64,000 bases of DNA from Diphasiastrum complanatum (lineage: Eukaryota; Streptophyta; Lycopodiopsida; Lycopodiales; Lycopodiaceae): NCBI GenBank assembly GCA_029204225.1, contig CM055095.1, forward strand, positions 43,675,184-43,739,183. Direction: 5' to 3'. The notes beneath the pieces are model-generated. The model ran no database searches and was not told where the DNA came from. It was given only the letters and a program-made list of their open reading frames with translations. Below, piece by piece: positions 10,696 through 22,500 of the stretch (position 1 is its first letter; each line of letters begins with the position of its first letter). The translations under genes were made by a program, and so were the position numbers.

Positions 10696-11340
10696 AAGAT
10701 TCAACTAGTTTCATCACATTTTGCAATATTTTCATATTTGGCATATTGAGGCCAAAACTTGTTTTAGACTTAGAGGTTGACTTTTCAAAGTTCATTAGTC
10801 TAAATTTCATTTGAATAAACACTTTTTGAAAGTGTGGGAAAGATAGAATGCGAGTTTGAGTAGATTCAAGTTGAATAGGTTGGGTACATTGAATCTAGAC
10901 CCAAAATTGGTAGGGTTAGCATTTTGGTGGGAAATCCAAGTGGCCAAATAGGGTTTGGACCTACTATAATAGGATGTAACTCGTGGAGAGAGTCATCTTC
11001 TCTCTTCTCTATCTCATTTCATGCTTATACATGGTTCTCTTGGGTTCTACTATCCATTGGTGCACTATCTTGGTGATTGCTTGCAATTCTATGTGTAGAA
11101 TGTTCTATATTTGCTATATTTAAATCCACACATGTGAAATACAGTAGCTTGCTGGTTTTGTACGGACAGAAACAATACATAATCATTTCATTCAAGTTTG
11201 ATCAAGTTCTATTAGTGTTTGCATCTCAAATTGTGTGTAGATGCTGATTTTTCTACATTGGTGAAATTGGTAGTGTATTTCTCTTTCTAACCAAAGATCA
11301 TTCAAGTAGATTGGATCTTAAGGATCTGAAATCTTTCACA
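10691..11340 (+). repeat. 3' LTR, full length (650 bp)
   Basis: Starts TGTGAAAGATT just at the end of the pol ORF and ends AATCTTTCACA, an 11-bp terminal inverted repeat. It is followed by the duplicated TCTAT. The TATA position reads TATAATAG, a change from the 5' copy. Confidence 0.92.
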
Positions 11341-12240
11341 TCTATGAGTCACTTTGGATTCGTTTAACATGTGTGTGCATAGAATACACGAGACTTTTTG
11401 GCCTTATCCTTTCCCGTTTGGAATTGATAGAATGCTATCCAGGAAGACTCAGAAGAGTTGGATAGTTGTTGGTTGCCAAAAAGTTAGAACTTCACATAAT
11501 GAGGTTTTGGTAAATCTTAAGTTATTCCTCTTAAGTTATTAGAACTTAAGAGAAAAATCTAGACGTATTTAAGATTGGGACCCTAACTTTGGAATGACGA
11601 TTTGTGCCATGTCTAAAGTAAGGGCGTTTTTGGGATTACAATCCTTATATAGGCACCGCGTGTGAGTTGGAAAAGTCTGGAACTTTCCAGATGGAAAGGA
11701 CTTTCAGGAACAATTCATGTGTCTTTTAAGAATTGTAATGCACTCTCATGATGTACTCTTATGATATGGTATGATCTCGAGAGTCTGGAGAGTTGAGGTT
11801 GGTGAATCATAACTCAGATTCTAGAATATACCTAATCCATAAGAAAGGATTGTCATTGGTAGATTACCCCGGATGAATAAACAAGATAGTGGAATTTTGG
11901 TAATGACTGGCCATCTTACCAAATCGACTATGTTTATTTGGGTAAAGACCAAGTAATTAGAGTATCTCGATAGGCTTTATGGATTACCAAGGCAACATTA
12001 TGAACATTTGCGATTCAAAGTTCATCGGTCGCTTTTGGTGGCCGTATTTGCTAAACTAGAGATGTTCTGAATTAAAGTTCTTCTAATCATTGGTAGTTAC
12101 CTTCTTTTATTGAGTATAGGACAAGAATCCGATGAATTATGATTGATGAATCATAGTTCAAATTCTAGTTATATTTGATCGTTTAAAAGAAGGATTACTC
12201 ACATGATCAGAAGATTAGTTGAGATATGTATTCATATTTT
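11341..12240. other. Unassigned sequence between two retroelements
   Basis: No protein motif, repeat or RNA gene seen. It may be decayed pol of the gypsy element whose 3' end follows, but none can be read. Confidence 0.4.
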
Positions 12241-12958
12241 AGCAATCTCCTCGGAGGATGTTATCCTTGATGGAGATTGAGTTATAGTAAGCATTCGGCT
12301 ACCGGTTATAGCCCGTTTATGCTTATGTACAAATTTGAGCCTAGGTCACCCATTGTGGTTGAGACTCGGTTGATCAAGTTTCAAAAAGTAGCGGATTTTC
12401 TACATGGTATGCAGGAAATGCTACGGATTGCACGTGAGAATGTCTTGAGTACCCATGATGGGGACCGACATTATGCAAGTATGAAAAGATCACTGAGAGA
12501 CTTCCAAGTGGGGGATTTGATATTTTTAAGAGTCCCGAAGGATTCGAGTGTAATGTGTACCAACAAACATAATAAGTTGTCCCCTAGATATAGAGGACCG
12601 TTTAAGATTTTGAAAAAGATCAGATCCTTAGCTTACCAATTGGAACTCCCGGAAGGATCTCAAGTGCATCCCGTATTTCATGTAAGCCGACTCAAGAAGA
12701 GTCTACATGAAGGAGAGCATCTTGGATCTAGAGATCAGTTGGACCTGTTGGATGAATCATCGGGTGGATCTCATCTTGAACCCAAAAAGCTCTTGGATAC
12801 AAAAACTAAATGATTGAGAAATTGTATAGTTACTGATCATCTGGTTCGATGGAAGGGATGTACAGATGATGACGATTCCTGGAAACATGAAGGAAGCTTA
12901 AGGAGGAACTTTTTCAGTTTTAAGTTTCGAGGACAGAACTTGAATAAGGGGGGAAGAA
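12241..12958 (+). pseudogene. Ty3/gypsy integrase C-terminus and chromodomain-like end
   Basis: The frame from 12277 reads [17 protein letters not shown] (end of the integrase core), [24 protein letters not shown] and [13 protein letters not shown], the gypsy integrase C-terminal domain. After a TGA at about 12811 it resumes with TDHLVRWKGC, DDDSWKHE and FKFRGQNLNKGG, matching the end of a chromovirus polyprotein. A purine tract and an LTR start follow at once, so this is the true 3' end of an otherwise deleted gypsy element. Confidence 0.8.
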
Positions 12959-13425
12959 TGTCATGTCCATGACTGGTCTCGGGTAGCGTGTCCACGCTAG
13001 GGACCGGTAGATCGACAACTCGTAAGCTAATTGTGACTATAAGGGATGTGGGGTCCTTATGTGTACATGGTCATAATTAATGGTTGTAGTCCTAAACACT
13101 TGATGGTGGATTGGTATGGGTCTATCAATGAGTCGTTGAAAACTAGATGACGTGGCCCAGATAGGCTGTAGAGGTGTCCAGTGAGGTGTCATAGTGCATT
13201 ACTAGTGGTGCATGGGCCTTGAAGGGTATAAGTATACCTGTTGGACTCTCACTAGTGTATGCTTGATAGCATGCCCGGTGGTAGGATGCTGCTGGTGTGA
13301 TTCCATACTCCTCTTTGTGGTTGATCCATAGCTTGGGGGCTAGATCCATTCGATCTAGGTTTGGTTGGGTTGGTTTGTCCACCATTAGGTTCCCTTGTGT
13401 TGCTTGTGATTGGCATGCTTAGAAT
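12959..13425 (+). repeat. 3' LTR of the gypsy element (right edge approximate)
   Basis: Begins TGTCATGTCCATGAC right after the purine tract AATAAGGGGGGAAGAA. It has a TATA-like GGGTATAAGTATACC near 13230. The same LTR family occurs on the minus strand at about 49480-49935, where the start reads TGTCATGCCCATGAT. No TSD could be identified. Confidence 0.6.
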
Positions 13426-13935
13426 ATGATCCTTGGATTGAGGACTTTATACCAGCAGACATATCTAAAAGGCATTTTAGAAAAATTTCATATGTCTGAT
13501 TGCAAACCAATTGATACATCAATGGATCCAAGTATTGTATTGACTACACCTTCTTGTGTTGAGACTGATAGTGAAGTACTCGACTTAGCAAAGTACCCTC
13601 ATCATTCACTAATCGGATCTTTGATGTATGCAATGCTATGTACTAGACCAGATTTAGCATACACTGTTAGCACGTTAAGTCAATTCATGTCTAATCCTAG
13701 GATCTCTCATTGGAAAGCATTAAAGAGAGTGATGAGATATATTCAAGGAAGTTTAGATCACATTTTGTGTTATGATGGAAGTGCTATTGACCCACTCATC
13801 TTGCGAGGCTACTTTGACTCAGATTGGAGATGAACAGTCTCCACCAAAAAATCTACCTCCGAGTTTGTTTCAAAAGAAGCTATATGGATCAGGTTATTGC
13901 TTCACGACCTACATCCAACCGAAGTGTCCGACTTC
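13426..13935 (+). pseudogene. copia RT end/RNase H remnant
   Basis: Reads YLKGILEKFHMSDCKPIDT, then SLMYAMLCTRPDLAYTVS, LSQFMSNPRISHWKALKR, MRYIQGSL and FDSDW, the standard copia stretch linking RT to RNase H. A TGA follows FDSDWR, and SEFVSKEAIWIR continues in frame after a small deletion. The RT catalytic core and the C-terminus are missing. Confidence 0.8.
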
Positions 13936-14719
13936 TTCAGCAACTTCAGGAATGTCACTATTTCCTAACAGTAACTTTTTTTTCAATTGTTTCAAAGAAG
14001 TAAACCTTTTGTCAACTTTTTATCCTAACCATGTACTTAATGTACAGCTGCCATTCTGTCGTTGTAGTTCAACTACTCCCTGAGTACAACAAAGTACTTA
14101 GTTAGATGACAAACATTTATTGTAATCAGATACATAGATCCGGTGTATAAATACACTTTCATCACACACTCTATGTGATACTCCGTCCATGAGACGAATG
14201 AACTTGAGCCTCCTAGTTACGTCGCCATATTGGTAGTAACTCATTGTTGTGCTTTAGTGTAATATAGCAGCAACACGCTTTTCTATCTATGTATAACGTA
14301 GATGAATGCTTATTGTGATTTGAATGCACTTCGCTCTTGTTTGCTCACGCTCGTTTACTCACTTTGATCAAAACACGGATGTCTACGACTCCTCAGTTTT
14401 CGATCAGTCGATGGTTGGCTTTGATGCTTGAGGAACTTGTGTTTCCTTGACACAATCAATCTAAGTTTTTTAGAACTGAACCTCTTATTGAATCTGATTT
14501 CTAGTAATACCTCACACCATTTCTAATCTCTTTGGTGGACTGTACTCATCCATTTGTTTTTTAGTATGAATGGTTTTCTTAAGATCTTGTTGGGCAGAGC
14601 GATTGAGTTGTGATTGTAATTTAGCATTTACATTCTTTCAGATTGTTCTTGCACATAGCAGCCCATAATAACGGGAGAGTCATTCCGCAAGTATTTCCTT
14701 CTCTCTTTTCTGTTCACGT
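13936..14719. other. Possible LTR remnant, otherwise unassigned
   Basis: Lies downstream of the copia RNase H fragment and contains a TATA-like GGTGTATAAATACAC at about 14140, as expected for an LTR promoter. No paired repeat or clear boundary is seen. Confidence 0.3.
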
Positions 14720-15867
14720 TCTATCGCCCTATCAACAACCACTACGAATAGCACACCCAAATTGAAAAGGAAAAAGATGAGCATGAAAAGCTTCCCGAAA
14801 CTGGAGACAAAGTGCCCTTGCAACCAACATGTATAAACATTCGCCTACTGCAATCGGACACACACCACCTGAGGCTTTATCCAAAACTAAAAGCGAGCGA
14901 CACCTAAAAGATGAGCAACTGAAGCAGGAATATGTCCACAAGCAATGAAGGAGCACACCTTGAAAAGAAGATCAAAGCCACTAGCATAATCGTTTGGAGA
15001 GAAACAATCACATAGGTGCTCAAAGACCATTCCCGAAGGCCCACCGGTAGAGAGACGAGGATTGTGAAGAAAAGCTTTAATAAAATGAACCTCTACCAGT
15101 TGGAGATCAAAGTTAGGTTGAAAGTCTTCTACAAACAAAAGGAGAGTATCACTAGCATGGGGATGAAGCCGTTCAAATGTCTGAATAGTAGTAGAAGAAG
15201 GCATTGCTGTAACTAATGGAGTGAGAGCACGTGCTGCACAAGAATATTCCCCAGGTTGCCCAAGAAAAACACAGTGGCATAGACGACTATGAATAGGAAT
15301 GGATGTAGAGTTTGTGATAGAAACAAACTCACATTTAGTCTCAAGCATTTTCCCAATCACCTGACATGAAACGCCAAATTCTGTTATGAGTTTCTCGATG
15401 ACCTGCTTCACCACCTCTAGGAGGAAGAAAGGGGAAAGAGTAAAAGGCATGCCAAGGAACAATATCAGAAGGGTTGGTAGCTAAAGGAGTTAAAGGCAAC
15501 AAAAGATCTCTTTGTCCGTCCAAGCGAAGTGCAATTGGAATGCGGGCATAAAGGCGAGGACGAGGAAAACAAAGATAAAAGGAGCCCAAAATGTCAAGAT
15601 TGCATGCCCAAGCCCAACTAAAGTCTGGTGGTGAAAGAGGAGTAGGATGGGGAATGTGTGGTGTTGCTGAAAGGGAAGCTCATTGTTGAAAGGCGGTACA
15701 TGCATTTTGATGACGAGCTGCACATACAAACATCCACAACCTTGACACGGTACACGAGAGGATGGTTGTATAGATGACAAAGGAGAGGAAGGGATTGGTG
15801 TACGACGTTGTGGGGGATCCAATGCTGCTTTAAGATAATGATAGATGTAGCAAAGACATTCCCACAT
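14720..15867 (-). mobile_element. Decayed non-LTR retrotransposon (LINE), RT N-terminal part
   Basis: Overlapping minus-strand frames give GGPSGMVFEHLCDCFSPND, FDLLFKVCSFIACGHIPASV, then after a frameshift VLDKASGGVCPIAVGECL and LVARALCLQFREAFHAH ... FPFQFG. This is the RT N-terminal half of LINEs in which a G-G-x-R-P-I-A-V-G-E motif precedes the fingers. Upstream frames (15867-15340) are Cys/His- and Ser-rich but scrambled, probably the zinc-finger and N-terminal region. It ends about 530 bp upstream of the EGY3 start codon. Confidence 0.7.
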
Positions 15868-16066
15868 AATCTAAAATTTGAGCCTCCCCCCAAATCAAAA
15901 GGTAAAAAGCCATATAGGTAATATGATAGTAAAGGTAAAGGTGATATGATGGTATGTAAGTTTTAGGATAGCTGTATAAAGAGGGTGTATTTGGCCAATT
16001 GTTGATGCATGAGAAATAACACATGTCTAGAAAAGAATGGAAGGACAAGTGTTCTAAGCAGGAGCA

Positions 16067-16079
16067 TTCTAGAACATCC
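16067..16079. promoter_or_regulatory. Candidate heat-shock element upstream of EGY3
   Basis: TTCTAGAACATCC fits alternating TTC/GAA/TTC units spaced by two bases; the third unit is imperfect (TCC). It lies about 115 bp upstream of the TATA box. EGY3 is known from Arabidopsis as a heat- and stress-induced gene, which makes the site worth noting; its function here is inferred. Confidence 0.45.
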
Positions 16080-16193
16080 AGGAGAGAAGACGATCCTATC
16101 CCCAGCCCTATACAGGTCTTTTTATGCCACTCTTTTCCATTCATTTAAATGAACTGTCTTACGTGGTTGCCCGCTTCCGGCTGCACACCAGTC

Positions 16194-16200
16194 TATAAAG
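16194..16200 (+). promoter_or_regulatory. TATA box of EGY3
   Basis: TATAAAG about 209 bp upstream of the EGY3 ATG. With a start site some 30 bp downstream, the 5' leader would be roughly 175 nt. An ACGTGG core (ABRE/G-box type) lies near 16161. Confidence 0.55.
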
Positions 16201-16214
16201 CCTTGGGCACGGCT

Positions 16215-16216
16215 TG

Positions 16217-16278
<62 letters not shown>
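16215..16278. repeat. (GT)n/(GA)n compound microsatellite in the EGY3 leader
   Basis: GT repeats pass directly into GA repeats. By position they lie in the predicted 5' untranslated leader of EGY3. Confidence 0.8.
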
Positions 16279-16281
<3 letters not shown>

Positions 16282-16402
16282 AGAGAGAGAGATTGATCGA
16301 TTATGTTTGATGCTCAGTGCAACCAGAGTTGGTCATTTCTCCGACCCTTGATTGACTGATCGATCTCTGTGAGCAACTGCTACTATAGGAGGAGATTCGA
16401 GA

Positions 16403-16522
16403 ATGGCGACTGCTTCTACTGCCTCTTTGTTGCATTTGTATCATGAAATGCGAGTGAATGCCTCTGTCACTGCTGCTACCGGAAGACAAAGAATCGTCAG
16501 ATCTAGAATTTCCAATTTTTGG
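16403..16522 (+). CDS. EGY3: EGY3 exon 1 (transit peptide)
   Basis: Starts at the ATG of MATASTASLLHLYHEM and encodes residues 1-40. The donor GTCAGT is at 16523; reading through would stop at 16591. This is the least conserved exon, so start and donor rest on context, phase 0 agreement and the TATA box upstream. Confidence 0.75.
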
Positions 16523-19500
16523 GTCAGTATGTTTAAGACTTTTCTCTGTGTAGAGCTTTCTGTAATGGGAAATTTGGGTCTGGCCACTTGATTTGCTTTC
16601 ACATTTGTCTAAAGGGTGAAATGAGGGGGACATCGGCAGGGACTAGCAAATTCGAGTCTGCTATGTGGGAGGACTCTTTCAGTGATCCCTTAAGCAAAAT
16701 TTAGCTCACAAAGAGCTGCTTATAAGTCTGTGTGTGTTTTTTAGATTATAGGTGTCAAAGAATTGGAAAGGGCTCCATTCGAATTGTGAAGAGATAGATT
16801 ACGTCCATGATCTTTTCCTGCTCATATCATCAAATTTTGGAGCTCAGCTACACTGTGGGTAACCAAGCTCCAAGGAGGAAAAAAGGAAATTCTCTTAGAG
16901 AATTAGGTTTAGGTCATGTTAGGCTTAGGGCACTTCAAGTAGGTTTAGGTCCTTCAACCGTCACGTTGTTCACGTCGTTTGCAGCCCACCGTTCACTGAT
17001 GTAGAGGCTAGGCCTCATCTCTTTCATTCATTAAATAAAGCAAGTAGTTAGTGATCTCTCTCTCGCTCTTCCTCAGTGTGCAATGCTACTATGCAAACTG
17101 TAATATGGTATCAGAGCCCGGTTTATTACCCCTGCCCTTGCTTGAGGGGGAGTGTTGACGGATATGGCAAGCCACGCACAGGGCTCACGCCTGCCTGCGT
17201 GAAGGCGCCTGAGAGCGCAAGACGTCGAAGCAGATCCCATAAGCATTCCAAGTGATTGGAATGAGGGGTACTTAAGCAGTTACGGGCCAGGCCCTTGTCC
17301 TTTGGCACAGCCCTTTTGGGAAATGAGGGCATGTGGACGCGGGTGGCTAGGCGGTTCGGGGTGGGATCCCAACACGCGGCCCGCATGTGGCCAGTGGGCC
17401 AAGTTTTGTAATAAATTCCTCGGCCCATTCCATTAGGTTAATGTCAGTGAAATTACTGTGAATAGGAAAGCTCTTACAGATTGTCCATTGTGCATGAAAA
17501 TGGACAGCAAACCACTAGAAATAGACAGTCCATTTATAGTTCAGCACATTCCACATTCGTCAACTCAGTTTTTCCTTTTTTCTCAAACTAACTGCATGTG
17601 GCTCTTCAAGCGTGCAACTGCCTTTTTGTTTTTTTTTTAAAGCACCTTTTGGGTGCTAGGGAAGGTGCATGTAAAAAAATTTACCCTTTTTTGTGCACCT
17701 TCAGGTGCATGTAATAAAAAAGTCATGACAAACGAAAAGGTAAAAATTAGCTTATGGCTGAAATATTTTTAGGGGAGCAATGGTCAAACCAGCGTTTTGC
17801 CTCCCATAAGTGTAGTAGATAGGGCGCAAACAAATAAAAGTCAGTAGCTATTTGGTTGTTATCTGCTCTGGTTCTCAGTAATTGTTAATGCTACATTTTG
17901 GGCTATCAACTCTATGGATGATGATCACTTTCGCAATCATTTCACTAGAGATGTGAGTGCAATGTGCATACAGTTGGGGGCATAAATATTGGGCCCTTAT
18001 CGGCGTGCATCATCCCCCCATTTTTAGCTTAGGGGGGGTGCAGGGGGGGCAGTGCCCCCCCCCCTGCTACTATCGTTGGGAGGGTCCAGGGGGGCAGTGC
18101 CCCTCCAAGCAAAAAGCGAGGTACAATTGCTCTACAGTTCTCTGTCTCTGTCCCACTGGAATCATCTGTGATCGTAACAAACAGGCTAGAGATTAGTTTT
18201 GAATTTTTATCCTTGACAGAACCCAACATGGATTAGACTGGACCGAATTGTACCCGAAACATTCGGCATACTACACAATAATAATGCTCTTAATTAGAGT
18301 TTTCATCTGATACCCATATTGCCCAAAAAAAATCAAAAAAAAAAATACGATTCTGAACGTTTCTACAAAAATTCCGAAACGCGATTCTGGACCGCATTTC
18401 GGAATCAGAGTGCAACTATGTAAGGATGTATAGCTGTTGCAAATATAAGATCAAGTCAACAGAATCTGATTCCAAATATTGTTATTTGTATGCTGCTACC
18501 TACAAAGAACCAATAATTTTCATAGTTCTCATTAGCAATTCAGAGTAGCGACAATTGACCATTATCACTGCAAAAGCATTCAAGGAGTTTCAAACAATTC
18601 AGCAGAAGCTGATTCCAAGAAATAATTTATCCCTAAGCAGCTGTATTGAGATTGCACTTCTTTATAGTGAGGGTTTGTAAGTCTGTAGGTGTTTTTGCTC
18701 CTAAATCCATTTACAGAGATCTGTAGTAATGCAGAGAAACTCTCACAAAGTAAAGTGTATCTCCCGCTATGAATTTCTTACTGGTATTTCTGTGACTTTC
18801 TGTTTCATGTACATGAAAAGGCCACTCCTCTGTGTCTATTAATTAGTCATGGTCATGGTATTAATTAGTCATCTGTATTAATCTCCTCCCAGTAAGCTTT
18901 CTCATAGGTAGCAGTAGCTCTACTTTGGTAGGTGACTCTTTGCAACTGTGAGCCTTTTGGAGACGTGAGCTATAAGAAATTTTTTCCATTTTTTATGGAA
19001 CAGCATTCCGGAACGTAGGGGTCCGGAATGCCTTTCCAGGTGCAACTTAGGCATTACCGAAGTCACCCAAAGCAAATTTGTGAATTTGGGCGGAGAGCAC
19101 GAACAAGCAGCTACTAGCCATCTTAAAGAAAACTGTGAATGAAGACAAGAGGGATTGGGATCGGCATTACTTCAAAATGTTAGAAAAGATTGCAAAAAGA
19201 CCTGGTTAGAGAACCCTTTTGAGCCCAAATGGAATCTTGAAAGGCTTTGACAATTGAATTATTAATAGTATGTAAGTGTTATGCATGTTATCTCAAGAAT
19301 ATAATCTTATTAGCTTTTTCATTCTGTCTTGTATTGATAGGTTTATTCTCTTTGTGATGATTTATCGTACAAACAAGCTTCAAGTTTTATGAGCTCAGTG
19401 CATAGCACCTCTAATATGTACATATACACAATTCTAATGCATGCTCTGTTGTAGTTTATTATTAATAAGCATATATACTGGATTGTTTGAACATGATGTT

Positions 19501-22500
19501 TCAGATTGATGGAAAATCCTTATTTGCATCCAAGCATCAACTTCCAATGAACCCAATTATCAGTCGACGACATCCTTGCATATTGAGAGCTGAATCTGAT
19601 GATCATGCTTCAAAATCCACAACAACAATAGTGGAGGATAAAGATGGAAAGTCCTATGCTGTCAATAAAGAGATTTTAGTGGAGGCAGACTCCCCAAAGG
19701 TAGAAGATCAAGAATCTAGCAAGAAGCAGGAGCAGCAGCAGAAGCAGGAGCTTGATTGGAAAAGTGATGAAGATTTCAAGAAGTTTATGGGGAACCCATC
19801 TATTGAAGCAGCACTTAAGCTGGAAAAGAAGAGAGCAGAACAAAGACTGAAAGAGCTGGAAAGTCAACAGAATCAAAACTTTGTTGCAAGATTTTTCTCA
19901 AACTTACTGAAAAGTTCCATCCAGAAAGAGAAGGAGAGATTGGATCAAGCAGAAGCGACATTCAAAGCGTTAGACCTGAATCAGGTAGAGCTCACCCCAA
20001 ACCTAAGCCCCTGATTTCTAACCCCAGAGCCCTGATCATAAACCTTGACTCAGAATTCTAAAACTAAAACCTAAACCCTGAATCCTGAACCCAGAACATA
20101 AAACCTAAATCCTTGAACCCAAACTCCTAAACCTAGAACCCAAAACACGAAAACCCTTAACTGTGAGGTACAGTAAGATTTGTGAAACTGAGGTATTGTG
20201 TTAGCTTCTAAGCATCATGATGATGTATGTTTAGAATTGTTGTGTTGCAGTTGAAGGCCTGTTTTGGATATGATACATTTTTTGCGACGGATGTGCGCCG
20301 TTTTGGGGATGGTGGTGTTTTCATTGGAAATTTGCGAAGGCCTCTCGAGGAGGTTAAACCAAAGCTGAAACAAAAACTCTCTGAAGCTGCAGGACGAGAA
20401 GTTGCCATTTGGTTCATGGAAGAGAAAGTGAATGATATCACAAAGCAGGTAAAGGGAATGACAATAACTGCAGATTATCTGCAGCAATTGATCAAAACTC
20501 ACTTCGATAAGCCTAGAAATGGACTATCTACCAAGTAGTACAGACTAACCACTGCGATATTCCAGGTTTGTTTGGTACAACCTAAGGCAGAGATTGACCT
20601 CCAGTTTGAAACAACCAAGCTTAGTAATCTGTATGGGTACCTAAGTGCAGTTCTTCTTGGAGTTACCACTCTTGGGACAATTTCTATCATGAGTGGATTT
20701 TTCTTGCAACCAGATGCAACATTTGATGACTACATTGCTCGTGTGTTGCCTTTGTCTGGTGGGTTCTTGACCATCCTCGGTGTTTCAGAGGTACCTCTTG
20801 CAAACCTGATGTTTATTTCTCTTCAGCAAATTGGGCCAAACGTTTTTGCTTTCCACCAGAAGCTTTTAAACTTACTGTTCAAGCTCTATGTATTATTCCA
20901 GATTGCGACAAGGTGGACCGCAGCTCGCTATGGTGTACAATTGAGCCCATCCCTGTTAATACCTTCCACCTGGACTGGATGTTTGGGAGTGGTGAACAAC
21001 TTCGAGTCTATTCTACCGAGTAAAAAGGCGCTATTTGATATTGCTGCTGCACGCATAACTAGTGCATATGTTACATCTTTCTTGCTTGCTCTGGTAGCCT
21101 TTGCACTTGATGGAAGTATAAATGGTGGAGAAAATGCTTTGTAAGCTACTTTTCTGATCGTGCGATACTTTGTGATGTTCATCTCTTTGTTTGTACATCT
21201 ACTTCCCTGGATAAACATCTTGAAGATTGGGAAGAGGCTTAGATTGATCCAAGCCCAATAATTTGCGTTGCAAAGCTGCATACATTTCTTCGGGTTCGTA
21301 TTGCTTCAAGATTTGTTGGCTCTAATGTTTATGGCGAGTTGAATTTTGTGTGAGCAGTGTTGCTTTCATATCAAACTGGTTGTTTTGCTATATTTTACAG
21401 GTATATCAGACCCCAATTCTTTTACAACAATCCCCTCTTGTCATTTGTGCAATATGTGATTGGTCCATACTCAGATGAACTTGGAAATGTCTTACCTCAA
21501 GCATTGGAAGGTGTTGGTGTACCTGTTGATCCTTTGGCCTTTGCTGGACTTCTTGGTAGGCTACTTTCACACATTCTCCTTTTTAGGTCATAAGATTTAG
21601 ATGACGAAAACTTCCAGAATTCAGAAACATAAAGTCAGATCGACCCTGCAATTGATTGGGCTATTGATGTTTTTGGATATCATGCCACAATTGCACACAT
21701 TTTCTTAATCGTTTGGTTTCTAGCAAGATTTTGCATGTTTCAATTCTGAAATGTTCACCAAATCTTGTGAGGCTTCACCTTGGAGTTGTTGATTGACAGG
21801 AGCTTTTACATGTATTTACATGTGTTTTAGCACCTGATTCTTATAATTACTACCCGCACTAAACCCCATCTCGTTAACCATTATTTGCAGAGAATTGAAG
21901 GGCTCTAGTAAGTTCTAGAAGCTGGAATTCAATTATGACATAAATCTAAAAGTTTGTTACGGGGATCAAGAGAAGATGTGAATATGGATGAGTGTACCAG
22001 TAGCAACAATAGAGAAAATCCAAGATATAGATATGGATTCCACGATGCATGCCATACAAAAGCAGCACAAAGTGAGTGAATGTGTGTGGGGAGGTCCCAA
22101 CATACTTGTATGGACCATGACTGGCAAACTGTAGCAGTAGCAGCGGGGTCCCAAGAAACAGACAGATTCCAAGGCAACTGTGAAAAGAAAGACTTTGATG
22201 TAGAACACCATAATCATGTAAAGTACCTCATATACACAAAAAGAGCCCTCTGTAAGAGTGTAGCCCCCCACTGGGATGTACTAGTAAACATATGGTAGTG
22301 CCCTCATAAAAAAAAGCCATAAAAACACAGTACACTGTTGCAAGGAACTATGTAGCATGCCATGTCTAGAGCTACCAAATGTCACATGAAGGTGTCAATA
22401 TGTCAACATGTCAAGAGACCCCTTGTGACATCGTACACTAGTAAAGACTATGCTTGACGTACTGACCAACTACACATGTGACAAAAGATTATACTTCAAC

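Larger units (their letters stand above)
7653..11340 (+). mobile_element. Ty1/copia element with TSD, internally deleted and chimeric
   Basis: Two direct repeats beginning TGTGAAAGATT flank an integrase-bearing internal region. The right repeat ends AATCTTTCACA, the exact inverted complement of the start. TCTAT precedes the left repeat (7648-7652) and follows the right one (11341-11345), a 5-bp target-site duplication, so the whole unit inserted once as seen from outside. The left LTR breaks off near 8169 and joins straight to protease/integrase sequence. LTR 3' end, primer site, gag and most of the protease are therefore missing. By eye the shared LTR part (about 517 bp) has about 17 differences. 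Confidence 0.92.
16523..19504 (+). other. EGY3 intron 1
   Basis: Nearly 3 kb. It holds a primer-site/purine-tract remnant of an LTR element (17106-17152), a GC-rich stretch that may be its LTR (to about 17440), and two G/C hairpins (18043-18103). The rest, including 18270-19480, shows no recognisable repeat or ORF. Confidence 0.75.

Noticed and set aside
20030-20160. True interstitial telomere array
   Set aside because: No two consecutive perfect CCCTAAA units; only degenerate words.
20572-21144. 190-codon continuous ORF in EGY3
   Set aside because: It reads through intron 4. The bases 20791-20901 lack conservation and have clear GT and AG borders, so exons 4 and 5 are split.
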